Below, piece after piece: positions 20,001 through 27,346 of a stretch of DNA of 64,000 nt. Both the position numbers and the translations under genes were made by a program. The notes beneath the pieces were generated by a model. That model saw nothing but the letters and a program-made list of their open reading frames with translations, ran no database searches and was not told the origin of the DNA. The DNA lies in contig NZ_VEVQ02000002.1 of the NCBI RefSeq assembly GCF_006491595.2, positions 248,001-312,000 on the forward strand, given 5' to 3'. This DNA comes from Flavobacterium jejuense. GTDB lineage: Bacteria > Bacteroidota > Bacteroidia > Flavobacteriales > Flavobacteriaceae. Position 1 is the stretch's first letter; each line of letters starts with the position of its first letter.

Positions 20001-22117
20001 TATCAACCTTGACAGATGCACAAGGGAATTATCATTTTGAAAATTCAGCATTAAGTGGTTATACTACTTATTCAAGTTTGAAATTAAATGCTTGGGAAAA
20101 TAATGATGTTACATATTTTCCTTCATATCCTCAAGCAAATCTTCCAACAACACCTCAAGTTTTTAATTTTAATACTCAAAATGTCGTTCAAACTACTCCA
20201 GTCGTTTCAATTACAGCACCTACAAGCACTACAGTTTCTTTAAATTTAGGAGATTCAATTAATTTTGTTTCTATTGTAGGTTTAAGTGCAAATGATGGAA
20301 CAACTATCTCTACAGTTGTATTTAGTTTAGATGGTCAAAATTTAAGTGCTACAAGTTCATCAAATAATTATAGTGCTAGTTGGACACCAGTTGCTAATCA
20401 ATTTTCTGGTAATCATGTTCTATCAGTAACAGCAACTGCTTCAAACGGAACAACAGCAACTAAGGCATATAATTTTGCATTAAATTGTTCTGGACCAAAT
20501 TGTCCTAATCAATTACCTGTTGTTACATGGAATAGTCCGTCTAATACAACTATAAATCAAAGTTCGTTTCAAGTGGTACCAATTTCAGTTTCTGCAACAG
20601 ATGTTGATGGTTTTATATCTGAAGTAACCATTACTATCAATGGAGCAACTCATGCAATGACAGTTGGAGCAAATGGAATTTTTACTTATAACTTCTTGCC
20701 AACAGCTTATCAAGCTTATCCAGTTGTTATTAAAGCAACAGATAATTTGCAAGCAATTTCTAATTTAAATAAAACTATTACAATATCTAATATCTCAAAT
20801 AATAGATTTATTCCATTGCCTTCTAAGGTAGTTTTAGGATATGCTCATTCTTGGGAAAATGCAGAAGCGAATTTTATGTATTTTAATCAAATGATTGGGA
20901 GTAAATTTAATGTTGTTGCTTATGCATTTGTAGAAACGGTTAATCGAGATGGTTATACACCCGTATTAACAACAAATGATAATAGATATTTATCAAATGG
21001 TGTCTTTGATAAACAATTATTAAAAAACGACATTCAAGCGTTAAGAAATAGTGGAATTCCCGTAATTGTTTCAATTGGAGGTCAAAATGGACATGTAGTT
21101 TTACAAACAGTTACTCAAAAAGATATATTTGTTACTGGATTAAAAAATATAATAGATGAATATCAATTTGATGGTGTAGATATTGATTTTGAAGGTGGAT
21201 CAATGGATTTTGGTGCAGCTGGTTTAACCGATTTTTCATATAGTGGAATTTCGGCATATCCTAGACTTAAAAATATAGTGGATGCATTCAAAGAACTTAA
21301 ACAGTTTTATGGACCAGGATTTATTTTAACATCTGCTCCAGAAACATTTTATGTTCAAGTTGGTTATCAAAGTTATGGAGGAACAGCTGGTTCATTTTTA
21401 CCAGTATTACACAATTTAAGAAATGAATTAGATTTATTGATGGTTCAATTGTATAACACAGGTCCTGTTGGTGGTTTAGATAATCAAAATTATTTTTCAG
21501 CTACACCAAATTTTATAACTTCAATGACCGATATGTTACTGAAAGGGTTTAACGTTGGTACAACAGGATTCCATTTTGATGCTTTACCACCTTCAAAAGT
21601 AATTGTTGGTTTACCAGCTTGTCAAAGAGCAGCAGGAACAGGGTATTTGCCTCCTACAGAAGGTGTTAAGGCATTGAACTATTTGCGTTTTGGAACAAAC
21701 TTTTCTGGAAGAACTTATACCTTGCAATCAGGTGGTCCATATCCAGATTTAAGAGGTGTAATGACTTGGTCTGTAAATTGGGACGCAGCATCTTCTTGTG
21801 CTTCTGCTTATGAATTTTCAAATACATATGGTTCTTATTTTTTAGCTTCGCCAATTGCATCTAATTCTTTAAATAGAATTCAAGAAGTATCTGCAAAAGG
21901 GTTTCTTTATAATAGTAAATTAAAGGTGGAAACTAAAAATTCCCTCATTCAGCAAGTTAGAGTTTATAATCTTTTTGGTCAGTTAGTTATTTCTCAAAAT
22001 TATGATGGAACAGAAAAAGAAGCTGTAATTTCACATGATTCGTTTGCAAATAAACAGGTTTATATCGTTAAAATTATTGATAATGATGGACTTGTTACAG
22101 AAGTGAAAGTATATTAA
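17054..22117 (+). CDS. chiA: Large secreted chitinase with two GH18 domains
   Basis: The 1687-aa product has a signal peptide (1-22). The first GH18 domain (about 27-465) has D157, D160, D162 and E164 in DGFDIDWE. The second GH18 domain (about 1255-1600) has D1373, D1376, D1378 and E1380 in DGVDIDFE. Between them are carboxypeptidase-regulatory and Ig-like segments, including two virtually identical 292-residue blocks (570-861 and 862-1153). The C-terminus (about 1610-1687, RVYNLFGQLV) is a T9SS-type sorting domain without a clear YPNP. The layout is that of ChiA of Flavobacterium johnsoniae, the key secreted enzyme for crystalline chitin, with a larger middle. It has its own leader with paired repeats. 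Confidence 0.93.
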   Translation: MIRKLYYLLSFLLICPLLMQAQPNHNKKVIGYYAQWAIYARDFNVSKIDGNKLTHLMYAFFGTEFDPANPQSAKIKSLDTYADFEHTEGGAPWNAVPKGNFYDLMQLKQTYPHLKILISIGGWTKSQDLPGIAASPIARTAFAQNMANFLTTYPFIDGFDIDWEFPIVGGIDGTEVIGGITPPAQPHTPNDHKNLVYLLKEMRSAMPNKIISIAAGNSVVNVPNQFIGPGNKAQFGMTDDITTYCDFITFFGYDLGGNWYDKTCYNAPLYGSGNTNDPLNTNNESLDHLTNIYLNTLGIPNNKLVMGIPFYGKMFNSVANNGTIPSLPGLFVSAPRTTGSCVNPQAPQGTWDNGFCEFTGSIEFCDIAGNSGTTGHHYLNPSNPENLLPASLGAGWNRYWDSTAKVPYLYNATTHQFITYDDKKSIDEKAKYINLKNLGGAMIWELSQDTRPGSPEPAALLGQINTTFSGITPPPPTIVNVKLTFKDQSNNAISGVSTVLTKTSDNSIITVVSDANGNVQFPNTATNLAYTISYSKNSFTFSPQIIAIASGSLTSDVTYSVVGSTQSNVTHTISGIVKNGTTGLPGITVTLTKNGVTSTTTTSSTGSYSFVNLAPSQNYSVAASNSGQTFLPASALFTNLSANQTQDFTLQVTNSTYLISGTVKDGTVPVAGAKVDLVLPWTDNTHNWINLSTLTDAQGNYHFENSALSGYTTYSSLKLNAWENNDVTYFPSYPQANLPTTPQVFNFNTQNVVQTTPVVSITAPTSTTVSLNLGDSINFVSIVGLSANDGTTISTVVFSLDGQNLSATSSSNNYSASWTPVANQFSGNHVLSVTATASNGTTATKTYNFALNCSGPNCPNQTHTISGIVKNGTIGLSGITVTLTKNGVTSTTTTSSTGSYSFVNLAPSQNYSVAASNSGQTFLPASALFTNLSANQTQDFTLQVTNSTYLISGTVKDGTVPVAGAKVDLVLPWTDNTHNWINLSTLTDAQGNYHFENSALSGYTTYSSLKLNAWENNDVTYFPSYPQANLPTTPQVFNFNTQNVVQTTPVVSITAPTSTTVSLNLGDSINFVSIVGLSANDGTTISTVVFSLDGQNLSATSSSNNYSASWTPVANQFSGNHVLSVTATASNGTTATKAYNFALNCSGPNCPNQLPVVTWNSPSNTTINQSSFQVVPISVSATDVDGFISEVTITINGATHAMTVGANGIFTYNFLPTAYQAYPVVIKATDNLQAISNLNKTITISNISNNRFIPLPSKVVLGYAHSWENAEANFMYFNQMIGSKFNVVAYAFVETVNRDGYTPVLTTNDNRYLSNGVFDKQLLKNDIQALRNSGIPVIVSIGGQNGHVVLQTVTQKDIFVTGLKNIIDEYQFDGVDIDFEGGSMDFGAAGLTDFSYSGISAYPRLKNIVDAFKELKQFYGPGFILTSAPETFYVQVGYQSYGGTAGSFLPVLHNLRNELDLLMVQLYNTGPVGGLDNQNYFSATPNFITSMTDMLLKGFNVGTTGFHFDALPPSKVIVGLPACQRAAGTGYLPPTEGVKALNYLRFGTNFSGRTYTLQSGGPYPDLRGVMTWSVNWDAASSCASAYEFSNTYGSYFLASPIASNSLNRIQEVSAKGFLYNSKLKVETKNSLIQQVRVYNLFGQLVISQNYDGTEKEAVISHDSFANKQVYIVKIIDNDGLVTEVKVY
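18761..20512 (+). repeat. 876-bp tandem duplication inside chiA
   Basis: Copy 1 is 18761-19636 and copy 2 is 19637-20512. Read base by base, I see only three substitutions, each changing an amino acid (T to I, P to S, T to A). The period is 292 codons, so the frame is kept. Each copy encodes carboxypeptidase-like and Ig-like modules between the two catalytic domains. The near-identity points to recent duplication or gene conversion. Confidence 0.95.
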
Positions 22118-22146
22118 TTTTCTCAATATTTAAATTTAGTTTTGTT

Positions 22147-22187
22147 AAAATCCCGTAATATCATTAGATATTACGGGATTTTTTATT
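22147..22187 (+). terminator. Strong intrinsic terminator after chiA
   Basis: AAATCCCGTAATATC pairs with GATATTACGGGATTT around a 4-base loop and is followed by T. It closes the chitin locus. Confidence 0.95.
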
Positions 22188-22255
22188 TAAATAACACACT
22201 ATTTTTTGTTAAAACTGATTTTTTTTTAACTCTATTGTTAATTTTTTATTGTGTA

Positions 22256-22288
22256 TTTGCTTATTAATAAAAAAAAATGTTAAATTTG
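22256..22288 (+). promoter_or_regulatory. Promoter of the ECF sigma factor gene
   Basis: TTTG (22256-22259), 21 bases, then TAAATTTG (22281-22288): a perfect Bacteroidota promoter. The start codon is 88 bp downstream, which leaves an untranslated leader of roughly 80 bases. Confidence 0.75.
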
Positions 22289-22375
22289 GAACTTAATAAC
22301 CACTAAAAAACTAAAGCTTATACAATAAAAATACTTTTAAAAATACTAACCCAAATTAATTTAAAAGGTATTGTT

Positions 22376-22960
22376 ATGGCTAATAGTTTAATTTCAGATG
22401 CACTTCTGGTAAAAAATTATATTGAAGGAGAAGAATCTGCCTTAGGTATTTTAATAGAAAGACACCAATCGAAAATTTACGGATTTATCTATACAAAAAT
22501 TCAGGACAGAGATGTTTGTGACGATGTATTTCAAGATACATTTATTAAAGTAATAAAAACATTAAAGTCTAAATCGTATAATGAAGAAGGAAAATTTCTT
22601 CCTTGGGTTATGCGTATTGCTCATAATTTAGTAATTGATTATTTTAGAAAATCTAAAAAAATGCCAATGCAGAGAGATAACGATGAATATTCCGTTTTTT
22701 CTTATTTAACAGATAATAACTTAAATATTGAAGACCAAATTATTCTTGACCAAGTTGAATTTGACTTGTCTAGATTGATTGAAGAACTTCCTGATGATCA
22801 AAAAGAAGTGCTACAAATGCGTATATATCAAGATTTAAGTTTTAAAGAAATTGCAGATTCAACAGGAGTTAGTATCAACACTGCTTTAGGAAGAATGCGT
22901 TATGCTCTAATGAATCTGAGAAAGGTTATTGAGAAAAATCAAATTATTTTGACCAATTAA
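22376..22960 (+). CDS. ECF-type sigma-70 family RNA polymerase sigma factor
   Basis: The 194-aa product has a region 2 with DVCDDVFQDTFIKV and WVMRIAHNLVIDYFRK, and a region 4 with LPDDQKEVLQMRIYQDLSFKEIA followed by GVSINTALGRMRYAL. It lacks regions 1.1 and 3, as ECF factors do. No anti-sigma factor gene is adjacent. A 47-codon ORF follows instead. The target regulon cannot be told from the sequence. Confidence 0.9.
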   Translation: MANSLISDALLVKNYIEGEESALGILIERHQSKIYGFIYTKIQDRDVCDDVFQDTFIKVIKTLKSKSYNEEGKFLPWVMRIAHNLVIDYFRKSKKMPMQRDNDEYSVFSYLTDNNLNIEDQIILDQVEFDLSRLIEELPDDQKEVLQMRIYQDLSFKEIADSTGVSINTALGRMRYALMNLRKVIEKNQIILTN

Positions 22961-23013
22961 TAATAAAACTTTTTTTTTGTCGTTATTAGATTATTAATAA
23001 AATATAGTAATTA

Positions 23014-23157
23014 ATGGCAAAACTTTACTCTAAAGAAAAATTAGCATCACAAAACATGTTACCTAAAAAGGAAACAATTGCGTTTATACTTAATTATTCA
23101 AAAGCTTTAAGTATTAAAAAAATTGGTAAGATGTCTTTTGAGATTATTGCTAATTAA
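23014..23157 (+). CDS. Small 47-aa basic protein downstream of the sigma factor gene
   Basis: The ORF runs ATG 23014 to TAA 23157 and begins MAKLYSKEKLASQNML. Nine of its residues are Lys and it has no signal peptide. It lies 53 bp after the sigma factor stop and immediately before a strong terminator, so it is most likely the last gene of that transcript. The clean frame and position suggest that it is real. The function is unknown; sigma-factor regulation is a guess from position. Confidence 0.6.
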   Translation: MAKLYSKEKLASQNMLPKKETIAFILNYSKALSIKKIGKMSFEIIAN

Positions 23158-23160
23158 TTG

Positions 23161-23197
23161 GAATGCTTCATAATATTTTATGAAGCATTCTTTTTTT
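23161..23197. terminator. Bidirectional terminator between the small ORF and nth
   Basis: GAATGCTTCATAA pairs with TTATGAAGCATTC, with T on the right for the + strand. It overlaps the last codons of the convergent nth gene and may serve both strands. Confidence 0.88.
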
Positions 23198-23837
23198 GAT
23201 ATTCTTCTAAAACAGATTTTCTACCTATTGTTCTAGTAATAATGTCTTTTTCTAAATTCCAACCTCTTGCAGGAGAGTATTCTCTGCCATACCAAATAAT
23301 TTGTAAATGTAAATCATTCCAAACTTCTTCTGGAAATAATCTTTTTGCGTCTTTTTCTGTTTGCTGTACGTTTTTTCCATTACTTAGATTCCATCGATAC
23401 ATTAATCTATGGATATGTGTATCTACAGGGAATGCAGGAACACCAAAGGCTTGACTCATAACCACGCTTGCTGTTTTATGTCCTACAGCTGGTAAACCCT
23501 CAAGAGCTTCAAAACTTTGTGGAACGTCTCCATTATATTTCTCAATAAGAATTTCAGATAAACCATGAATACCTTTTGACTTCATAGGAGATAAACCACA
23601 TGGCCTAATGATTTCTTTAATTTCTTCAACACTCATCTTTATCATGTCATATGGATTGTCTGCTTTAGCAAATAATAAAGGAGTTATCTGATTTACTCTT
23701 ACATCAGTACATTGTGCAGAAAGTAAAACAGCAATTAATAAAGTGTAAGGATCCTTATGATCTAATGGTATTGGTATTTTAGGATATAATTCGTTTAACG
23801 TATTTATAACAAATGTTACTTTTTCGTTCTTAGTCAT
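23178..23837 (-). CDS. nth: Endonuclease III-type DNA glycosylase/AP lyase, lacking the Fe-S cysteines
   Basis: The 219-aa product has the helix-hairpin-helix LPAVGHKTA, with the catalytic Lys in HKTA, and the catalytic Asp in PVDTHIHR. The family excises oxidised pyrimidines and cleaves AP sites in base-excision repair. The C-terminus (YGREYSPARGWNLEKDI) replaces the usual CxARxPxCxxC region. None of the four cysteines of the 4Fe-4S loop is present, so this enzyme should be cluster-free. Cys residues elsewhere (CTDVRV, CGLSP) are not in cluster spacing. It is divergent from bcp. Confidence 0.92.
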   Translation of the reverse strand: MTKNEKVTFVINTLNELYPKIPIPLDHKDPYTLLIAVLLSAQCTDVRVNQITPLLFAKADNPYDMIKMSVEEIKEIIRPCGLSPMKSKGIHGLSEILIEKYNGDVPQSFEALEGLPAVGHKTASVVMSQAFGVPAFPVDTHIHRLMYRWNLSNGKNVQQTEKDAKRLFPEEVWNDLHLQIIWYGREYSPARGWNLEKDIITRTIGRKSVLEEYQKKNAS

Positions 23838-23872
23838 TTTTGTACTTTTAGAGTCTAATATTAACTTTAAAG

Positions 23873-23880
23873 CAAAGTTA
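23873..23880 (-). promoter_or_regulatory. -7 box of nth
   Basis: The minus strand reads TAACTTTG, a perfect TAnnTTTG, 36 bases from the nth start codon. No TTTG at -33 is evident. Confidence 0.5.
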
Positions 23881-23907
23881 AACTTTTAACACAGTAAAAT
23901 AAATAAA

Positions 23908-24360
23908 ATGACGACATTAAAAAAAGGAGATAAGGCTCCTAATTTTTCAGGATTAGATCAAGAAGGTAAAAAACATACTTTAGCAGATTATGAAGGAAAA
24001 AAATTAGTAGTTTTCTTTTATCCAAAGGCAAGTACTCCAGGTTGTACAGCTGAAGCTTGTGATTTAAGAGATAATTTTGAACGATTTAAGACTAATAACT
24101 ATGAGTTGCTTGGAGTAAGTGCAGATAATGCAAAAGCTCAAGTAAAATTTATTGAAAAATATGATTTACCATTTCCATTAATAGCTGATGAAGATAAATC
24201 AGTTATTCAAGCATTTGGAGTTTGGGGACCAAAGAAATTCATGGGTAAAGAATATGATGGTATACATAGAACTACTTTTGTAATTGATGAAAAAGGAATC
24301 ATTGAAGAAGTTATTGAAAAAGTCAAAACAAAAGAACACGCTGCTCAAATTTTAAAATAA
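23908..24360 (+). CDS. bcp: Thiol peroxidase, Bcp/PrxQ type peroxiredoxin
   Basis: The 150-aa product carries the peroxidatic Cys in PKASTPGCTAEACDLRD, and the second Cys five residues on is the likely resolving Cys, as in atypical 2-Cys PrxQ enzymes. It reduces hydroperoxides in the cytoplasm using thioredoxin. Length and motifs are normal. It is divergent from nth, so a DNA-repair and peroxide-defence pair share one intergenic region. It ends at a strong terminator. Confidence 0.95.
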   Translation: MTTLKKGDKAPNFSGLDQEGKKHTLADYEGKKLVVFFYPKASTPGCTAEACDLRDNFERFKTNNYELLGVSADNAKAQVKFIEKYDLPFPLIADEDKSVIQAFGVWGPKKFMGKEYDGIHRTTFVIDEKGIIEEVIEKVKTKEHAAQILK

Positions 24361-24399
24361 AATAATAGCCCAGTTTTACATAAACTGGGCTATTATTTA
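24361..24399. terminator. Bidirectional terminator after bcp
   Basis: AATAATAGCCCAGTTT pairs with AAACTGGGCTATTATT around a 5-base loop. It sits between convergent genes and can end both transcripts. Confidence 0.93.
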
Positions 24400-24404
24400 T
24401 AGTT

Positions 24405-25871
24405 TTATTTCGTTGTTTCCTTTGAAACAGGCTGGTATCCAAATAGTTGATGTTTTTTTATCAGTTCTGCATTACCTTCAGGAAGCATATCTTCCCAACC
24501 TTCTTGACCATTTCCTATCATTTTTAAAACTTCTCTTGAAAAGATATCCAAGTTTTTTTCGTCAAAATCAGTAATGTCAACTACTTTTCCGTTGAATTTG
24601 AAGAATTTGTATAATTCTTTCATTCTAGGATGTACTTTCAAGTTTTCAGAATTGATTAAATTACCTTCATCATCTTTCATTGGATACAAATATACTTTTA
24701 AATCACGATAAAATAATTTACCAAAAGCTTCTAATATACCACCAGATAGATGTCTATAGTATTTTTCATCAAAAATATCTACAAGGTTGTTAACACCCAT
24801 TGCTAACCCCATCCTAGCTTTTGTGTAATTAGAGAAATATTCTACAACTTTATAATATTCTTGGAAATTTGAAATCATTACAGTTTGTCCTAAAGAGCAT
24901 AATAATTCTGCTCTATCTAGAAAATCTCTTTCATCAATTTCACCTTCAGCTTTTAAATTAGAAAGTGTTATTTCAAAAACTACAAATGTATTTTCTACAT
25001 CTACTTTTTTCTCTTCAATAAACATGTTATATGATTTCATATACATATTCATGTTTACTTTAGTTACAGGTCTAAAACTACCTCTTAAAGCTAAAATGTT
25101 TTTTTTGTAAAGTACAGCAGCTGGTAAAATGTTATTTCCATCAGGACCAAACATTACGGCATCTGTCATTCCATTTTTTACTAATTGTAAACTCATTAAT
25201 CGATTGTCTACTTCAGCAAATCTTGGACCTGAAAAATTAATAGTATCAATTTCTAATTGGTCTTTATCTAGATGATCGTAAAGATAACGTAGTAATTTTT
25301 TTGGATTATTATACTTGTAAAAAGCACCATAAATTAAATTTACTCCTAAAACTCCTAACGTTTCTTGCTGTAATTTAGCATCAGTTTCTTTAAAACGAAT
25401 ATGAAGGGTTATTTCATTATAATCTTCATCTGGTTCCACTTGATATTTAATACCGACCCATCCATGTCCTTTATATTGTTTTGCAAAATCTATTGTAGCA
25501 ACAGTATTAGCATAACTAAAGAAAATTTTATTAGGATGTTTATCTCTTTTTAATCTACTTTCTGTAAGTTTTGTTTCGTGTGAAAGCATTTTTTTTAACC
25601 TACTTTCAGTAACGTATCTACCATCTTCTTCTACACCGTAAATAGCATCACTAAAGTCTTTGTCATAAGCAGACATGGCTTTCGCAATTGTTCCAGAAGA
25701 AGCTCCAGCTCTAAAAAAATGTCGTACTGTTTCTTGGCCAGCACCTATCTCTGCAAAAGTACCATATATACTTTCATTTAAGTTAATACGTAAAGCTTTG
25801 TCTTTAATTGAGGGGATTTGTTCAATAACTTTATCACCTCTCACTTTTATGTCTGTAACAATACTTCTCAT
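24405..25871 (-). CDS. Conserved Bacteroidota protein of unknown function (488 aa)
   Basis: I recognise this as a strongly conserved family in flavobacteria whose members carry inconsistent database names, including nicotinate-nucleotide adenylyltransferase. I see no HxGH nucleotidyltransferase motif, no signal peptide and no transmembrane segment, so that name is not supported here. Striking conserved-looking stretches include FAEIGAGQETVRHFF near the N-terminus and SYANTVATIDFAKQYKGHGWVG in the first third. It is a single-gene unit, convergent with bcp and divergent from the MBL hydrolase. Confidence 0.8.
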   Translation of the reverse strand: MRSIVTDIKVRGDKVIEQIPSIKDKALRINLNESIYGTFAEIGAGQETVRHFFRAGASSGTIAKAMSAYDKDFSDAIYGVEEDGRYVTESRLKKMLSHETKLTESRLKRDKHPNKIFFSYANTVATIDFAKQYKGHGWVGIKYQVEPDEDYNEITLHIRFKETDAKLQQETLGVLGVNLIYGAFYKYNNPKKLLRYLYDHLDKDQLEIDTINFSGPRFAEVDNRLMSLQLVKNGMTDAVMFGPDGNNILPAAVLYKKNILALRGSFRPVTKVNMNMYMKSYNMFIEEKKVDVENTFVVFEITLSNLKAEGEIDERDFLDRAELLCSLGQTVMISNFQEYYKVVEYFSNYTKARMGLAMGVNNLVDIFDEKYYRHLSGGILEAFGKLFYRDLKVYLYPMKDDEGNLINSENLKVHPRMKELYKFFKFNGKVVDITDFDEKNLDIFSREVLKMIGNGQEGWEDMLPEGNAELIKKHQLFGYQPVSKETTK

Positions 25872-25915
25872 TAAATTTATCTTTAGGAAAATAGCAGTTG
25901 TAAATTCTAATTATG

Positions 25916-25923
25916 CAAAGTTA
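25916..25923 (-). promoter_or_regulatory. -7 box of the conserved 488-aa protein gene
   Basis: The minus strand reads TAACTTTG, a perfect TAnnTTTG, 45 bp upstream of the start codon. A divergent + strand box lies 33 bp away. Confidence 0.5.
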
Positions 25924-25955
25924 ATTAAAATGATAAAAACTACTGCAATTATTAT

Positions 25956-25963
25956 TATTTTTG
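25956..25963 (+). promoter_or_regulatory. -7 box of the MBL hydrolase gene, start codon 6 bases on
   Basis: TATTTTTG is a perfect TAnnTTTG and ends 6 bases before the ATG at 25970. If used, transcription would begin at or within about two bases of the start codon, giving a leaderless mRNA. No clear TTG lies at -33. Confidence 0.5.
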
Positions 25964-25969
25964 TACAAT

Positions 25970-26743
25970 ATGGAGGGTATAAAAATTTATTTCTTAGGAA
26001 CTGGTACTTCTCAAGGTATTCCTGTTATTGGGAGTAATCATTCAGTATGTCTTAGTAATGACAGTAAAGACAAGCGGTTAAGAGTTTCAGTTTGGGTTTA
26101 TTCTGAAGATTTTTCAATTGTAATTGATTGCGGACCAGATTTTAGACAGCAAATGTTAATATCTAAATGCGGATATATTGATGCTTTGTTAATGACACAT
26201 GAACACGCAGATCACACTGCAGGACTTGATGATATTCGTCCTTTTTATTTTAAACAGGGTGATATTCCTATTTATGGACATAAACGAGTTTTAGAAAATT
26301 TAGAAAAAAGATTTGATTACATTTTTAAAAATGAAAATAAATATCCAGGTGCACCCTCAGTAATTCCAATCGAAGTAAAAGAGAATTTTAATTTTACAAT
26401 CAAAAACCAAATTATAGTACCTATTAATGCTACACATGGAGATTTACAAGTTTTTGGTTATAAAATAAGTGATTTTGTATATTTAACAGATGTAAAGACA
26501 GTAGAATTAACTGAAATTAATAAAATAAAAGAGTGTAAGGTTTTGGTTATAAATTGTTTAAGGGAAGAATCGCATCATTCGCATTTTAATTTACAAGAAG
26601 CTTTAGATTTTATATCTTTGGTTCGGCCAGAAAAAGCCTATTTAACTCATATAAGTCACCTTTTTGGTTTTCATGAAGAAATTCAGAAAAAATTACCAGA
26701 AAATGTTTTTGTAGCTTATGATAATTTAGAAATTTTAATTTAA
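25970..26743 (+). CDS. Metallo-beta-lactamase fold hydrolase (PhnP-like)
   Basis: The product is 257 aa from ATG 25970. The upstream TTG (25961) lies inside the -7 box and is not credible. The N-terminus has YFLGTGTSQGIP, followed by a Cys-containing loop and the zinc motif THEHADH, then later His/Asp ligands (THGD, LTDV, THISH). The pattern fits the PhnP-like phosphodiesterase branch of the MBL superfamily. The substrate is unknown. It is the first gene of a unit with the 164-aa protein 4 bp downstream. Confidence 0.87.
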   Translation: MEGIKIYFLGTGTSQGIPVIGSNHSVCLSNDSKDKRLRVSVWVYSEDFSIVIDCGPDFRQQMLISKCGYIDALLMTHEHADHTAGLDDIRPFYFKQGDIPIYGHKRVLENLEKRFDYIFKNENKYPGAPSVIPIEVKENFNFTIKNQIIVPINATHGDLQVFGYKISDFVYLTDVKTVELTEINKIKECKVLVINCLREESHHSHFNLQEALDFISLVRPEKAYLTHISHLFGFHEEIQKKLPENVFVAYDNLEILI

Positions 26744-26747
26744 TAAC

Positions 26748-27242
26748 ATGAAAAATACATTTTTATACTTATTTATTCTTTCTCTTTTACTAAATATTTT
26801 TCAATATGTAAACTCTAATAAAATATTAGATGCTAAAGAAGAACAAGTTCAACTGACTAAAGAACGATTAAAAATTGCTAGAGATTCTATTTCAATAGTA
26901 GGCTATAATGATTATTTTGATATTGAAAAAGATCAGGATGCACAGGATTATTTTTATTCTAATAATTTAGATTATTTAAAAGTGATGCAAAAAGTAAATG
27001 AGGATATTTTAGATTTAAATACGAAGCCTAATGGAAATCCTTTAATTCCTTATGAACCTATTGACGGTAAAAATTTCATTATCAATAAAGCAAAAGTTTT
27101 AAATCATAGATGGATTATTGCAGAGTTTTCCAATACAGAACTTTGGGGACAAATTTTAGTGAAATATTTTCATAATGAAGATAAACCAACTGATTTCGAA
27201 ACGGTAGAAACAATTCTTTACGAAAAGCAAAAAGTTCAATAA
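26748..27242 (+). CDS. Hypothetical membrane-anchored protein (164 aa)
   Basis: The product has an N-terminal hydrophobic helix (about 5-20) followed by a charged, probably coiled segment (28-50) and a soluble domain with [11 protein letters not shown]. The segment looks more like a membrane anchor than a cleaved signal. It starts 4 bp after the MBL hydrolase stop, so it is translationally linked to it. I do not recognise the family. Confidence 0.75.
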   Translation: MKNTFLYLFILSLLLNIFQYVNSNKILDAKEEQVQLTKERLKIARDSISIVGYNDYFDIEKDQDAQDYFYSNNLDYLKVMQKVNEDILDLNTKPNGNPLIPYEPIDGKNFIINKAKVLNHRWIIAEFSNTELWGQILVKYFHNEDKPTDFETVETILYEKQKVQ

Positions 27243-27243
27243 T

Positions 27244-27303
27244 AAAAAAAGCTCCTCAATTGGACATGCTCCAAAAAGTTAGACACTATTTGGAGCTTTT
27301 TTT
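27244..27303 (+). terminator. Two alternative terminator stems before pyrD
   Basis: Stem A is the 12-bp pair 27244-27255 with 27292-27303. Stem B is GCTCCAAA (27268-27275) with TTTGGAGC (27289-27296), followed by T. They share the right arm and exclude each other. The loop sequence around AAAAAGTTAGACA recalls IS3-family ends, so a relic is possible. Confidence 0.7.
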
Positions 27304-27319
27304 ATTAGATACTTATCTC

Positions 27320-27327
27320 TATTTTTG
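27320..27327 (+). promoter_or_regulatory. -7 box of pyrD
   Basis: TATTTTTG is a perfect TAnnTTTG, 19 bases before the chosen pyrD start. No TTTG at the right distance upstream is evident. Confidence 0.5.
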
Positions 27328-27346
27328 CAAGACACAACTACTAACT

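Noticed and set aside
24405..25871. Naming this gene nicotinate-nucleotide adenylyltransferase
   Set aside because: No HxGH or SxxxxR/K nucleotidyltransferase motif is visible; the label is recalled from databases but not supported by the sequence.
25675..26037. ORF of 120 codons on the + strand
   Set aside because: It lies antisense to the conserved 488-aa gene and then crosses a promoter; no coding signal of its own.
27261..27290. Complete IS3-family insertion
   Set aside because: Only a possible end-like sequence is present; no transposase, opposite end or target duplication.
27260..27346. N-terminal extension of PyrD
   Set aside because: It runs through a terminator and a -7 box, and the peptide has no family similarity; ATG 27347 starts the normal PyrD N-terminus.
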